The notes beneath the pieces were generated by a model. That model was given only the letters and a program-made list of their open reading frames with translations. It was not told the origin of the DNA and made no database searches. A DNA stretch of 64,000 bases, taken from NCBI RefSeq assembly GCF_000973085.1, contig NZ_CP011280.1:981202-1045201 (forward strand). Direction: 5' to 3'. Shown here piece by piece: positions 53,294 through 61,645 of the stretch. The position numbers and the translations under genes were made by a program. The stretch comes from Sneathia vaginalis (GTDB lineage: Bacteria > Fusobacteriota > Fusobacteriia > Fusobacteriales > Leptotrichiaceae). How positions within the stretch are numbered: the stretch's first letter is position 1; every line of letters starts with the position of its first letter.

Positions 53294-54558
53294 ATTTCAA
53301 ATTTCTCCCTCTTAATATCTGCACCTAATTTTATTAGCTTTTCTTCTAATTTTTCATATCCTCTATCTACATGATAAATTCTATTTAACCTAGTTTGTCC
53401 TCTTGCAACTAGCCCTGCTATAACTAAAGCTGCTCCTGCTCTTAAATCAGATGCCATAACATCTGCACCACCTAGATGGTCTACACCCTCAATTATTGCA
53501 GTATTGTGATGTATCTTAATATTTGCACCCATTCTATTGAATTCTGCAACGTGCATAAACCTATTTTCAAATACAGTTTCTTCTATTTCACTCTTTCCTT
53601 TAATTAAGGCTAGTAAAAGCATTGTTTGTGCTTGTGCATCTGTTGGAAAACCTGGATGTGGCATAGTGATAATATTTGCAGGTTTCAAATCTTTTACCTT
53701 ACCTATTACTTTTAATATATTGCCATCTTTAACAAATTTAACCCCCATAGATTCTAATTGTGACTTAAATATTCCTAAATCTTCTAAGTTTCCGTTCTTT
53801 ATATACATCTGCCCTTCTGTAACAAGAGATGCTATTACATAAGTTGCTGTTTCTATTCTATCTGGCATTATACTGTATTCCACAGCATGTAATTTTTCTA
53901 CACCCTCTATTTCTATTTCATCTGTTCCAAGACCTTTAATTTTAGCTCCCATTTTAATTAAGAACTTACCTAAGTCAACTATTTCTGGTTCTTTTGCTGC
54001 ATTGATTATTCTAGTTGTACCTTTTATCTTAGTTGCAGCTATTAAAATGTTTTGTGTTGCACCTACTGATGGAAAACTTAAAACTATATCATCACCTTTT
54101 AAATTGCTAGAATCTACATACACATAACCATGTTCTTGTATAATCTTAGCACCTAATTTTTCAAATCCAAATAAGTGTAAGTCCACAGGTCTTGAACCTA
54201 TAGAACAACCACCAGGTAATGAGATTATTGCTTCATCAAGATTTGCAACCATAGGTCCCATTACTAAAAAAGATGCTCTCATCTTTTTTACTATTTCATA
54301 TTCTGCCTTATTATTTGTTATTCCGTTATTTAAAATTTCATATTCATGATCACCAATTTTTGTAACTTTTAATCCCAATGATTCTAAAAGTTTAAATAGA
54401 ACACGTATGTCTGATAGATTAGGTACATTCTTTATTGTATACTTACCTTTTTCAATTAGTGTTGCTATAATTATCGGCAATGCTGCATTTTTTGCTCCAC
54501 TTACTTCTATAACTCCATTTAAAGGTTTTCCTCCTGTTATTACGAATCCATCAACCAT
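53290..54558 (-). CDS. murA: UDP-N-acetylglucosamine 1-carboxyvinyltransferase
   Basis: First committed step of peptidoglycan synthesis. Two EPSP-synthase-like lobes; SGAKNAALPI near the N terminus and the PEP-binding Cys loop PGGCSIGSRPVDLHL (Cys at residue 118, the fosfomycin-reactive site) are intact. Also FPTDAQAQ and the C-terminal DLRAGAALVIAGL. 422 aa, typical. ATG overlaps the upstream DUF1694-like gene by 8 bp. Confidence 0.97.
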   Translation of the reverse strand: MVDGFVITGGKPLNGVIEVSGAKNAALPIIIATLIEKGKYTIKNVPNLSDIRVLFKLLESLGLKVTKIGDHEYEILNNGITNNKAEYEIVKKMRASFLVMGPMVANLDEAIISLPGGCSIGSRPVDLHLFGFEKLGAKIIQEHGYVYVDSSNLKGDDIVLSFPSVGATQNILIAATKIKGTTRIINAAKEPEIVDLGKFLIKMGAKIKGLGTDEIEIEGVEKLHAVEYSIMPDRIETATYVIASLVTEGQMYIKNGNLEDLGIFKSQLESMGVKFVKDGNILKVIGKVKDLKPANIITMPHPGFPTDAQAQTMLLLALIKGKSEIEETVFENRFMHVAEFNRMGANIKIHHNTAIIEGVDHLGGADVMASDLRAGAALVIAGLVARGQTRLNRIYHVDRGYEKLEEKLIKLGADIKREKFEI

Positions 54559-55126
54559 ATATCTTTCCTCCTAATTTTTCTTCTAATGGGCATTTTTCTC
54601 CACAAAGTTTATCAAAAAAACTTAGCTCCATGTATTGATCTTTTAACTCTGGTAAAAGTTTTTTTACTATTTTCATATATCTATGACTTATCTTTTTACC
54701 TAAAGCCTCATAATATACAATAGGCATACCTCTTTCTTTAATAATTTCTAATCTAGATTTAACGACGGGATCTTTTTTTCTATCTACTGCATCATCAGCA
54801 CATACAACAAGGCATATGTCGCTTTGATAAGATAATCCATCTACTATTTTACAACTTACCCCATAAGTTTTAGCTAAATCTATATATTTTTTTAAGAATT
54901 TCATATCTACTTTTCTTGATAAAATCATTTTAGTTGCTATTTTCTTCTCCAAAGCCTTAGAGACCTCAGGGTAAGCTAACTTTTCTTCTACTTCCTCCTT
55001 AGTTAGTGCAACTATAACCCTTTCTTTATATATCCCTAAGAATTGATTTTTTTCATAAAAAGCTTTTCCAACTCTTTCTCTCTCTTTTTCTAATTTTTTT
55101 AACACATCATTTTCTAAATTTTCCAT
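54551..55126 (-). CDS. YueI-like protein (DUF1694)
   Basis: Resembles the DUF1694/YueI family, cytosolic proteins of unknown function: ENDVLKKLEKERERVG..FLGIYKERVIVALTKEEV at the N terminus and YMELSFFDKLCGEKCPLEEKLGG at the end (two Cys). I use ATG 55126 (MENLEND...), giving 191 aa, as the nine extra residues of the upstream in-frame ATG 55153 are hydrophobic and overlap the terminator-rich gap. First gene of the leftward operon that runs to ppc. Confidence 0.75.
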   Translation of the reverse strand: MENLENDVLKKLEKERERVGKAFYEKNQFLGIYKERVIVALTKEEVEEKLAYPEVSKALEKKIATKMILSRKVDMKFLKKYIDLAKTYGVSCKIVDGLSYQSDICLVVCADDAVDRKKDPVVKSRLEIIKERGMPIVYYEALGKKISHRYMKIVKKLLPELKDQYMELSFFDKLCGEKCPLEEKLGGKIYG

Positions 55127-55160
55127 AAGTAAATAGTAACATAAAAGCGTCATAAATGCA

Positions 55161-55193
55161 ATAAAAATAAGCTACACATAAAGGTAGCTATTG
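55161..55193 (-). terminator. Terminator of the PTS EIIC gene
   Basis: AATAGCTAC and GTAGCTTATT arms with TTTTATTG following; overlaps the stop codon of the EIIC gene. Confidence 0.75.
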
Positions 55194-56192
55194 TTTATTT
55201 TTATTCAAAAAAATTGTGATTATAAGGGGAATAAAAAATGCTAATAGTAGGCCTATAAAAAATTCTAACCACTTTGCTACAGGTATAGCTATGAACCCTA
55301 ATACACTAGATATACCTAATGTAAATGATAATATGTGATTATATGAAATATATATAGATGCTATCATACTCCCTATTAAAGATGCATAGAAAGCTTTTCT
55401 TTTCTTTAAAGTTACACCAAACATTGCAGGTTCGGTTATACCCATTAGGGCTGAAAACATTGCAACTTTTTGTACATTTTTTTCTTTTTTATCTTTTTCT
55501 GTTAACATAATGGCTAAAACTGCACCTGCTTGAGAAACATTAGACATTGTTGCAATGGGTGTAATAAAAGTACCACCTGTCTTTGAAATTTCAGCTATTA
55601 ATTGTGTTTCTATAGGTAAAAAAGCATGGTGTAGACCTGTTACAACTAGGGGTGCATATATTAACCCTAGTATACCACTACCTATATATCCAAATCTTGT
55701 GTAGATATAGCAGATGAATTTAGTTAACATCTCCCCTAAGTTATATAGCATAGGTCCTAAAAGGAAAAAAGTCAACCCACTTGTTATAACTATAGCTATA
55801 AGGGGAATAACCATTTCACCAACATTTCCTAATATATATTTTTTTAAAAATTTTTCTATCTTAACTTGAATGTAGCATAAAACTATTATCGGTAATACTG
55901 TTGCAGTATAATTTACATGATAAGTAGTATAGCAACTTTCACTTACTAATATTAGTCCCAAACTTGCACCTAAATACACATTACCACCATATGCTTTTGC
56001 TGCAGAATAGCCTAGTAGGACTGGTAGTAGCATCAATGGTGCTTGTGATACAACAAAAAACATATCATGTAAAAAAACTAATTTTGGAAAGTGTAATAAT
56101 ATCTTAGCTACACCACCTAATAACCCGCATATTAGAAATATGGGGATTATAGGGATAAATATATCGCTTAATTTTGTAATAATTTTTTTCAT
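55188..56192 (-). CDS. PTS system EIIC component, stand-alone
   Basis: 334 aa, about 8-10 membrane segments, glucose/sucrose superfamily EIIC: IFIPIIPIFLICGLLGG near the N terminus, GLHHAFLPIETQLI (sugar-site loop with His-His), AMFGVTLKKRKAF (preceded by ITEP). In most homologues this domain is fused to EIIB (Cys) and sometimes EIIA; here both are absent and no EIIB gene is adjacent. Substrate cannot be told. ATG 56192 has TTGGAGGAG upstream. A group II intron remnant ends 34 bp before the start codon. Confidence 0.82.
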   Translation of the reverse strand: MKKIITKLSDIFIPIIPIFLICGLLGGVAKILLHFPKLVFLHDMFFVVSQAPLMLLPVLLGYSAAKAYGGNVYLGASLGLILVSESCYTTYHVNYTATVLPIIVLCYIQVKIEKFLKKYILGNVGEMVIPLIAIVITSGLTFFLLGPMLYNLGEMLTKFICYIYTRFGYIGSGILGLIYAPLVVTGLHHAFLPIETQLIAEISKTGGTFITPIATMSNVSQAGAVLAIMLTEKDKKEKNVQKVAMFSALMGITEPAMFGVTLKKRKAFYASLIGSMIASIYISYNHILSFTLGISSVLGFIAIPVAKWLEFFIGLLLAFFIPLIITIFLNKNKQ

Positions 56193-56225
56193 ATCTCCTC
56201 CAAGTATATTATACTATTTTTTAAA

Positions 56226-56284
56226 ATCGAGTAGGGACTAAAATATAGCCCCTATCACACCACTGTACGTGCCGTTTGGCATAC
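56226..56284 (-). mobile_element. Group II intron 3'-end remnant (copy 1)
   Basis: Leftward strand has a domain V-like hairpin (AACGGCACGTACAG region), GTGGTGTGA-type linker and a domain VI-like GGGGC...GTCCC stem ending CTACTCGAT, the characteristic 3' end of many bacterial group II introns. No reverse-transcriptase frame remains. Strongly similar to the copy at 57221-57283. Confidence 0.68.
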
Positions 56285-56403
56285 ATATGATAGCATATCT
56301 ATCTATTTTTTTATACTTTTTCGTCATTTAATTATACAGTTTTTACTTTTCAATTTTTTTGTTTTAATATAATTTGCTTAAATTTGCTCTTCTAAGCTCC
56401 AAA

Positions 56404-56440
56404 ATCAAAAAAGGGGTGCTTTTTTTGTGCCCCTTAACTT
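56404..56440 (-). terminator. Terminator of the RelE/RelB-type module
   Basis: AAGGGG and CCCCTT arms, with the T run that follows leftwards. Confidence 0.65.
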
Positions 56441-56469
56441 TTAAAATCTCTTAGAATGAAAAATATGGC

Positions 56470-56742
56470 TTATTTTTTATATATTTCACCCCTGCTATCA
56501 ATATCAAAAACTAATATGACAATTTCAGTATCTATAATTCTAAATATTGCTCTATAATCTCCTATTCTCATTCTAAATATATCATAATAATCTTTATGAA
56601 TATATTTTTTTATATCATATTCAAATATTTTATTTTTATCTTTTGAAATTTCATCAAATGCTTTCATAAATTTAATTCCATAAATTTTGTTTTTCTTTAT
56701 AAACTTTTTAGCTTCTTTTTTATATAAAACCTTATAAAACAT
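56470..56742 (-). CDS. RelE/ParE-family toxin
   Basis: 90 aa. YKVLYKKEAKKFIKKN at the start, then a C-terminal YYDIFRMRIGDYRAIFRIID-like stretch (here DYYDIFRMRIGDYRAIF then VILVFDIDSRGEIYK), the standard RelE/ParE fold with the RIGDYR signature; family members are ribosome-dependent mRNA endonucleases or gyrase inhibitors. The basic and aromatic residues used by RelE are partly present. Overlaps its antitoxin by 11 bp. Confidence 0.87.
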   Translation of the reverse strand: MFYKVLYKKEAKKFIKKNKIYGIKFMKAFDEISKDKNKIFEYDIKKYIHKDYYDIFRMRIGDYRAIFRIIDTEIVILVFDIDSRGEIYKK

Positions 56743-56998
56743 CTTCTAATTTCAATTCCTCTCCACTTATATCTGAAAAATCAATGTTTTTACTATCTAT
56801 TTCTAATTGTTCTTCTTTTGATAATAAAGAAATATTTGAATTTAAAAAATCTAATAAACTTATTTCTTCTTCTTGTTTTATTCTTTCTAAGGCTGTTTCT
56901 CTTAAAAACTCTGAAAAATTATATCCTTTTTTTAAAATAAAATTTGAAATTAAATCATAATCTTCTTGCTTTAAAGTAATATTTTTACGAATAGTCAT
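56732..56998 (-). CDS. Ribbon-helix-helix antitoxin (RelB/DUF6290-like)
   Basis: 88 aa. N-terminal ribbon-helix-helix (KNITLKQEDYDLISNFILKKGYNFSEFLRETALERI, shown here by its ends ITLKQEDYDLI and FSEFLRETAL) for DNA binding and dimerisation; acidic C-terminal tail (LEIDSKNIDFSDISGEELKLEDVL) for wrapping the toxin. ATG 56998 has GGAGGAGACC upstream. Antitoxin precedes toxin, with autoregulation expected. Confidence 0.85.
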   Translation of the reverse strand: MTIRKNITLKQEDYDLISNFILKKGYNFSEFLRETALERIKQEEEISLLDFLNSNISLLSKEEQLEIDSKNIDFSDISGEELKLEDVL

Positions 56999-57220
56999 AA
57001 ATAGGTCTCCTCCTTCTCAATATGTTTCATACTCACTATACATATCATACACATTATATCATTTTTAATTATAATTTTCAAATAATCTTTTTATAAAACA
57101 TCTCACTCCAGAATTTTTTGGAGTCAAAAAATACTCAAATACGCTCTCAGAAGCTCTAGAATACACCAGATTGTAAATTCAATGCATTAGGCTTATAATA
57201 ACGAGAATATTCATTATCCA

Positions 57221-57283
57221 ATCGAGTAGGGTCTAATATGTGCCCCCTCTCACACCACTGTACGTGCCGTTCGGTATACAGCA
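57221..57283 (-). mobile_element. Group II intron 3'-end remnant (copy 2) with short 3' exon
   Basis: Leftward strand: CTGTATACC, GAAC loop, GGCACGTACAG (domain V-like), GTGGTGTGAGAGG and a domain VI-like stem ending CTACTCGAT. The adjoining downstream DNA (57220-57156) is an open frame reading NEYSRYYKPNALNLQSGVF then stop, as if it were the C-terminal exon of a disrupted gene. The 5' part of the intron and any reverse transcriptase are gone. Confidence 0.68.
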
Positions 57284-57316
57284 GTTTAATTCAAATAATA
57301 ATCCAAACAACTTTGA

Positions 57317-57504
57317 AGGGGCTGTTGCAAAGTGACTAATTTTTATTGAAATTTTTCATTTTGTTAAGCTTAGTTTTGATGAGAGTATTAGAGTATAAAA
57401 TAGATAATGTTATGTCAGTAAATAAAATACAAGAAGCATTGAAAAGCTGTACTTGTAGAGAATATAATAAAGGAATAAAAAAAGAAAGGCTAAGCCTTTC
57501 TTAG
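57317..57504 (+). mobile_element. Internally deleted insertion sequence remnant
   Basis: Starts with GGGGCTGTTGCAAAGT, like terminal inverted repeats of several IS families. About 25 nt later an open frame reads LVLMRVLEYKIDN...KIQEALKSCTCREYNKG to TAG at 57504, resembling the C-terminal end of IS1634/IS4-like transposases. The body of the transposase is missing. Confidence 0.45.
57475..57502 (-). terminator. Terminator of the His-rich protein gene
   Basis: AAGAAAGGC and GCCTTTCTT arms with a long T run leftwards. Confidence 0.85.
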
Positions 57505-57514
57505 ATAGAATATA

Positions 57515-58141
57515 TTAGTGTTTATGATGATGATTTGCTAATTTAGTTAAATCCATTTCTGATATAAACATAGCTGTTCTTGTTAAGTTCTTTTCCATTT
57601 TTTTAGTATCGTCATATTTAGAGAATAAAATTATTGTAAATCTTCCTTTTTCTTCTGTAAATACTCTGTCTTTTGTTTCTTCATTTATAGTCATCTTACC
57701 ATTGAAAGTTAATCCTTCTTTCTCTTGTAATCTTACTTTTGTATATTCTTTATTTAAAAAGTCTACATGGAAATGTGGGAATCCACCATTGTATGAATGG
57801 AAATTCATTTCTTTTTCAAATTTAGAAGAATTGTAATCACTTCTATCGAATAATAGGATAGCTACTTTTAGGTGTGCACCATTTTTAGTCTTTTGTATTG
57901 TGATTAACTTATTAGCTGTTTCGTAACCATTTTCAGTTTTTTCTACATCAACCATACCAAATTCACCTATTTTAGCATGTAATTCACCTTCATGTGTTCC
58001 AATAGATAAGTCTGTGTTTAATGATCCTTTTACTGAATGATAATTAACTGCATTTTCTAATTTTGCTTCTTCATGATGATGTTCATGAGCAAATGTTAAA
58101 AATGATAACATAAATGTTAAAGTAAGTAGTATTTTTTTCAT
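57515..58141 (-). CDS. His-rich exported protein, probable metal binder
   Basis: 208 aa with signal peptide (about 1-17, cleavage after TFA) and then HEHHHEE; the protein ends NHHHKH. The middle is beta-rich (LSIGTHEGELHAKIGEFG, LTFNGKMTINEE). Two His clusters at both ends indicate binding of Zn, Ni or Co in the periplasm. No known family recognised. The mature N terminus and exported state are shared with the DUF4198 protein 1.4 kb away. ATG has AAGGAG upstream, and a small inverted repeat lies before it. Confidence 0.68.
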   Translation of the reverse strand: MKKILLTLTFMLSFLTFAHEHHHEEAKLENAVNYHSVKGSLNTDLSIGTHEGELHAKIGEFGMVDVEKTENGYETANKLITIQKTKNGAHLKVAILLFDRSDYNSSKFEKEMNFHSYNGGFPHFHVDFLNKEYTKVRLQEKEGLTFNGKMTINEETKDRVFTEEKGRFTIILFSKYDDTKKMEKNLTRTAMFISEMDLTKLANHHHKH

Positions 58142-58167
58142 ATATATTTCTCCTTCTTTTTTTTGTA

Positions 58168-58182
58168 CTGTAAAGTATACAG
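58168..58182 (-). promoter_or_regulatory. Candidate operator of the His-rich protein gene
   Basis: CTGTA and TACAG arms spaced by 5 nt, 27 bp upstream of the start codon. It may be a metalloregulator site; no regulator gene is nearby. Confidence 0.35.
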
Positions 58183-58227
58183 CCCCTCCTTTATTTATAT
58201 AATTTAATTTATATATTGTTTTTATTG

Positions 58228-58794
58228 GGTTGTAGCACTTTCTATAAAAAAAATTGTGATACCTCCCATTTTTCTTGTATAATTGAATCGCTTAACACAA
58301 CCAAGAAAGGGTGATATCACGTGTCAATTATAGCAAATTTTATTAATAATATTCAAGACCTAACTTTTTCAAATGTTATTTTATCTCTTAATAATCAAAT
58401 TAATTCCTTAGATGAAATTTCTAGATCTCCTCTTTATGAGTATTTTAAGCTTGATAAAGAGGCTATTAAAGTCCCTATTGTTAGTTCTCCTTCTCTTAAT
58501 TACAAAGAAATACTTTCTAATGGTAATTTTAAGCATTCTAAGGCTTATTTAAAGCCTAACTTCCCTAATCCTAATCAACTATGTCCTAAATGTAATTCTA
58601 CTAAAGAATGGCATTACATGCATACTAAAACTCAAAAAAGATGTAAGTTATGTCTTAAAACTTTCATTTTTAGTGAACCTAATAAATTTAATACATCTAT
58701 TTTATCTAATGAAAGTTTAAAATTTTATTGCCCTTATAGAATTAAAGCTAAAAATGAAATTATTAAAGAGCATGGAAAATTAAATCCTACTTAA
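58228..58794 (+). mobile_element. Truncated IS with zinc-ribbon transposase fragment
   Basis: Begins near GGGTTGTAGCACTTTCT, which looks like a terminal repeat. A GTG-started frame (58321-58794, 157 aa) has a zinc ribbon (CPKCNSTKEWHYMH..KRCKLCLKTF, about 91-114), as at the N terminus of DDE transposases of the ISL3/IS1595-like sort. The frame ends before any DDE core, so the element is cut off at about 58794. The IS family is not certain. Confidence 0.6.
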
Positions 58795-58842
58795 CTATGA
58801 AAGACTTATATGGCATTAATATATCACATAGTATTTTATTTT

Positions 58843-59301
58843 TTATCTAATAAAATTTCCTATTAATTTAATAATCACAAAAGTCATACCAGAAGCTATT
58901 ATAGGTCCAACAGCAGTCCCTCCTAGTGATACTATTCCTATTATTATACCTATACTACCAGCTATAACTACATTAGGACTAATACTTTGAAATTGTATTC
59001 CTTGTTTTGATAATAGTGAAGCTATTATTCCTATTATAACAGCGATTAATCCTTGATAACTTGTAAATGTTTCAATTAGATTTTTTATACTTATTTGACC
59101 TAAAGCTATTGGCGATAATATTGCTATTGTTAATATAAACACTCCAAATTTTAAGCCTTTTGACTTAAAAAATCCTAAAGTTTTATCTTGAAAAGGTAAA
59201 ATGCTAAGCAATAAAACTATTATAGATGCATAAAGTAAACCTTTATTTTTACTAAAATAGCCAACTACACACATTAAAACCAAAATTATATATTTATCCA
59301 T
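58843..59301 (-). CDS. DUF441 family membrane protein
   Basis: 152 aa, four to five hydrophobic segments. KNKGLLYASIIVLLLSILP, GVFILTIAILSPIALGQI and the Gly-rich VGPIIASGM (about 132-140) match the DUF441/YeaL-type family of unknown function. ATG 59301 has AGAGGG upstream. Its leader region is a copy of the 5' end of the His-rich protein gene (see 59314-59370), so its promoter probably came from that duplication. Confidence 0.8.
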   Translation of the reverse strand: MDKYIILVLMCVVGYFSKNKGLLYASIIVLLLSILPFQDKTLGFFKSKGLKFGVFILTIAILSPIALGQISIKNLIETFTSYQGLIAVIIGIIASLLSKQGIQFQSISPNVVIAGSIGIIIGIVSLGGTAVGPIIASGMTFVIIKLIGNFIR

Positions 59302-59313
59302 TTTTACCCTCTT

Positions 59314-59370
59314 TTAAAATAATGTTAAAAATGAGAACATAATTGTTAAAGTAAGTAGTATTTTTTTCAT
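59314..59370 (-). pseudogene. Duplicated 5' end of the His-rich protein gene
   Basis: ATG 59370 opens MKKILLTLTIMFSFLTLF then TAA. The first 16 codons, the ribosome-binding site and about 20 bp upstream are almost identical to the start of the gene at 58141. The rest is replaced by the DUF441 gene, whose ATG lies 13 bp after this stop. Confidence 0.75.
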
Positions 59371-59542
59371 ATATATTTCTCCTTCTTTTTTTTATGTCTC
59401 GATTATATCTTCTCATTTTTTTTATGTCAATAAGCTAAATTCAGTTATTTTTTAGATACTTTTTTAAAAATTCCCTTAATTTATATCCTAACATAGAAAA
59501 AAATTTTTTGGATATTTTTCAGTTATATTCCAAAAAAAGAGT

Positions 59543-59570
59543 AAAAAAAGAGAAGGTTTACACCTTCTCA
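59543..59570 (-). terminator. Terminator of the DUF4198 gene
   Basis: GAGAAGG and CCTTCTC arms, loop of 6, then TTTTTTT leftwards. Confidence 0.85.
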
Positions 59571-59572
59571 AT

Positions 59573-60382
59573 CTATTTTTGAACTTCTATCCATAAAACT
59601 GCATCGTGTTCTACTTCTTTACCGTCTAATGTTTTCTTAGTAGCAGCATCTATTACTGAGAATCCCCATTGTCCTTTTTCAGTAGGAACAAATGAGAACA
59701 TACCATTATCATCTGTTAATATTACTGCTGTTGAATGTTCTGTTTTAGGTTTACCTACAAACATACCATCCTTTATATCATAATTTTTAAATTCAACTTC
59801 AACTCTTTTATTCTTTGCTGGATTTCCATTTTCATCTACAACTTTTGCTGTAAATACTTGGTTCTTCCATACATTTGTTGGATCTATATGTGGTATTATT
59901 TCTGGTTCACCTTTAGGCATTTGACGTTCTTGCCATTCATCACTTTCTGTATCGCCCTTCTTTATGTATACTTTTGTTGCTTGTTTAATATATCCATCTT
60001 CACTCTTTTCAAAGTATGGTGCTGGGACGAAAATAACTGTCCAAACCCCTGGTCTCAACCCTTCTTTAAAATTAAAATCGTATGTGTATGCTAAAGCCTT
60101 ATTATCTTTTTTACCAAATTTTGTCTTTATTAATTTATCCTTAGCATTTATTACAGTATCTCCCTTTTTTAATAGAAAAGCTTCAACTGGTTTAATTTCA
60201 CCCTTAGCATTCTTCCCTATATCCATAGAGAATCCATTTTCTGCTGGGTGTGTAAATAACATATCAAGTTTAACATTCTTTGCTGAACTATCAATAGCAA
60301 AATTAGATGTACTTATCATTTGAAAATGTGCAAATGACAATGTACTTAATAATATTGTTAAAGAAAAAATTGATTTCTTCAT
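59573..60382 (-). CDS. DUF4198 exported protein (nickel-uptake-like)
   Basis: 269 aa with signal peptide (about 1-18, cleavage after SFA) and mature start HFQMI. DUF4198 proteins are periplasmic Ig-like proteins linked to nickel/cobalt uptake (NikK-type). Visible here are LFTHPAENGFSMDIG, GVWTVIFVPAPYFEKSEDGYIKQ, VDENGNPAKNKRVEVEF and the C-terminal EHDAVLWIEVQK. Monocistronic with near-consensus promoter and its own terminator. No nikMNQO/cbi permease in the window. Substrate metal is inferred only. Confidence 0.82.
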   Translation of the reverse strand: MKKSIFSLTILLSTLSFAHFQMISTSNFAIDSSAKNVKLDMLFTHPAENGFSMDIGKNAKGEIKPVEAFLLKKGDTVINAKDKLIKTKFGKKDNKALAYTYDFNFKEGLRPGVWTVIFVPAPYFEKSEDGYIKQATKVYIKKGDTESDEWQERQMPKGEPEIIPHIDPTNVWKNQVFTAKVVDENGNPAKNKRVEVEFKNYDIKDGMFVGKPKTEHSTAVILTDDNGMFSFVPTEKGQWGFSVIDAATKKTLDGKEVEHDAVLWIEVQK

Positions 60383-60410
60383 TTTTTTCTCCTTTCATAC
60401 TTATATCAAT

Positions 60411-60439
60411 ATTATCTTCCTTTTGCCTTTATTTGTCAA
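60411..60439 (-). promoter_or_regulatory. Promoter of the DUF4198 gene
   Basis: Coding strand TTGACA (60439-60434), 17-nt spacer, GATAAT (60416-60411), then AAAGGAG before the ATG at 60382. Confidence 0.85.
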
Positions 60440-60452
60440 CAAAATATTTTTG

Positions 60453-61643
60453 CTATAAAACTAATCTTTCAACATCTAGTGCAATCATAAGCTCTTCATT
60501 AGTTCTAATTCTATATACTTTAACTTTAGAATCTCTATCGGTTAACAGTACATCGTCATTAGTTCTCATGAAATTATGCCCTTTGTCTAACTTTACACCT
60601 ATAGCCTTCAATCTATCACAGACATATTCTCTTGTTTCAGGTGAGTTTTCACCTATACCTCCTGTGAATATTATTGCATCTAATCCACCTAATTCTACAT
60701 AGTATGAACCTATATAGCTTGCTATTTTATTACAAAATACATTAAGTGCTAACTTTGCATTCTTGTTACCCTTATCAATTAGTGATAGTATATCCCTATT
60801 ATCTGAGCTACCACATAGCCCCTTCATACCACATTCTTTATTAAGATAATTTAACATTTCTTTTTCATTAAATTCCTTAACATTAGATAAGTACTCTAAT
60901 ATTGATGGATCTATATCTCCACTACGTGTTCCCATAGGAAGCCCTGCTAGTGGTGTGAATCCCATAGTTGTATCAAATGATTTTCCATCTTTTACTGCTG
61001 TAATTGATGCACCATTACCAAGGTGACATACTATTATATTCTTTAAACTAGAATCTATCTTATCCAATTTTTTTACTATGTATCTAACTGATGTCCCATG
61101 GAATCCATATTTTCTTATTTGATACTTTTCATAATCTTCATACTTTAGTGCATATATATATTTTTCTTCTTCCAATGTTTGATGGAATGATGTATCAAAT
61201 ACTGCTACATTAGCCTTATCTGGCATAAGTCTTTTACACACATTGATTCCTTTAATATTTGCTGGATTATGTAATGGTGCTAAATGTGACACACTCTCTA
61301 TATCCTTTAACACTTCATCTGTAATTACTGCAGAATCTTTAAAGTATTCACCACCATGAACAACTCTATGTCCTATCGCATCTATTTCAGAATAATCCTT
61401 TAATACTCCTATTCTTTCGTCTGTTATAAGGGAAAGGACCTTTTTTATTGCTTCTTCGTGATCATGAAAGTATACTGGTACATTCTTATCCTTCAAATCT
61501 TTCTCTACATTTGTTACTGTGTATATTGAATTTTCATGCCCTATTCTTTCACACAAACCTTTCATAAGTGTTTTTTGCGTATTTGTTTCAATTATTTGAA
61601 ATTTAATAGAAGAACTCCCACTATTTAATACAAAAACTTTCAT
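60453..61643 (-). CDS. ackA: Acetate kinase
   Basis: Converts acetyl phosphate and ADP to acetate and ATP, the last step of fermentative acetate formation. FVLNSGSSSIKFQII at the start, HRVVHGGE (about 88-95), VFDTSFHQTL, MGTRSGDIDPS and FTGGIGENSPETR are present. Start at ATG 61643 (MKVFVLN...) with GGAGG 7 nt upstream; an in-frame ATG at 61655 overlaps that site. 396 aa, typical. pta is not adjacent. Overlaps nothing downstream; 2 bp after the upstream unknown gene. Confidence 0.97.
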   Translation of the reverse strand: MKVFVLNSGSSSIKFQIIETNTQKTLMKGLCERIGHENSIYTVTNVEKDLKDKNVPVYFHDHEEAIKKVLSLITDERIGVLKDYSEIDAIGHRVVHGGEYFKDSAVITDEVLKDIESVSHLAPLHNPANIKGINVCKRLMPDKANVAVFDTSFHQTLEEEKYIYALKYEDYEKYQIRKYGFHGTSVRYIVKKLDKIDSSLKNIIVCHLGNGASITAVKDGKSFDTTMGFTPLAGLPMGTRSGDIDPSILEYLSNVKEFNEKEMLNYLNKECGMKGLCGSSDNRDILSLIDKGNKNAKLALNVFCNKIASYIGSYYVELGGLDAIIFTGGIGENSPETREYVCDRLKAIGVKLDKGHNFMRTNDDVLLTDRDSKVKVYRIRTNEELMIALDVERLVL

Positions 61644-61645
61644 AA

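Noticed and set aside
56226..57283. Possibility of a prophage or integrative element around the toxin-antitoxin module
   Set aside because: No integrase, phage structural gene or attachment-site duplication next to a tRNA was seen; intron and IS remnants explain the region.
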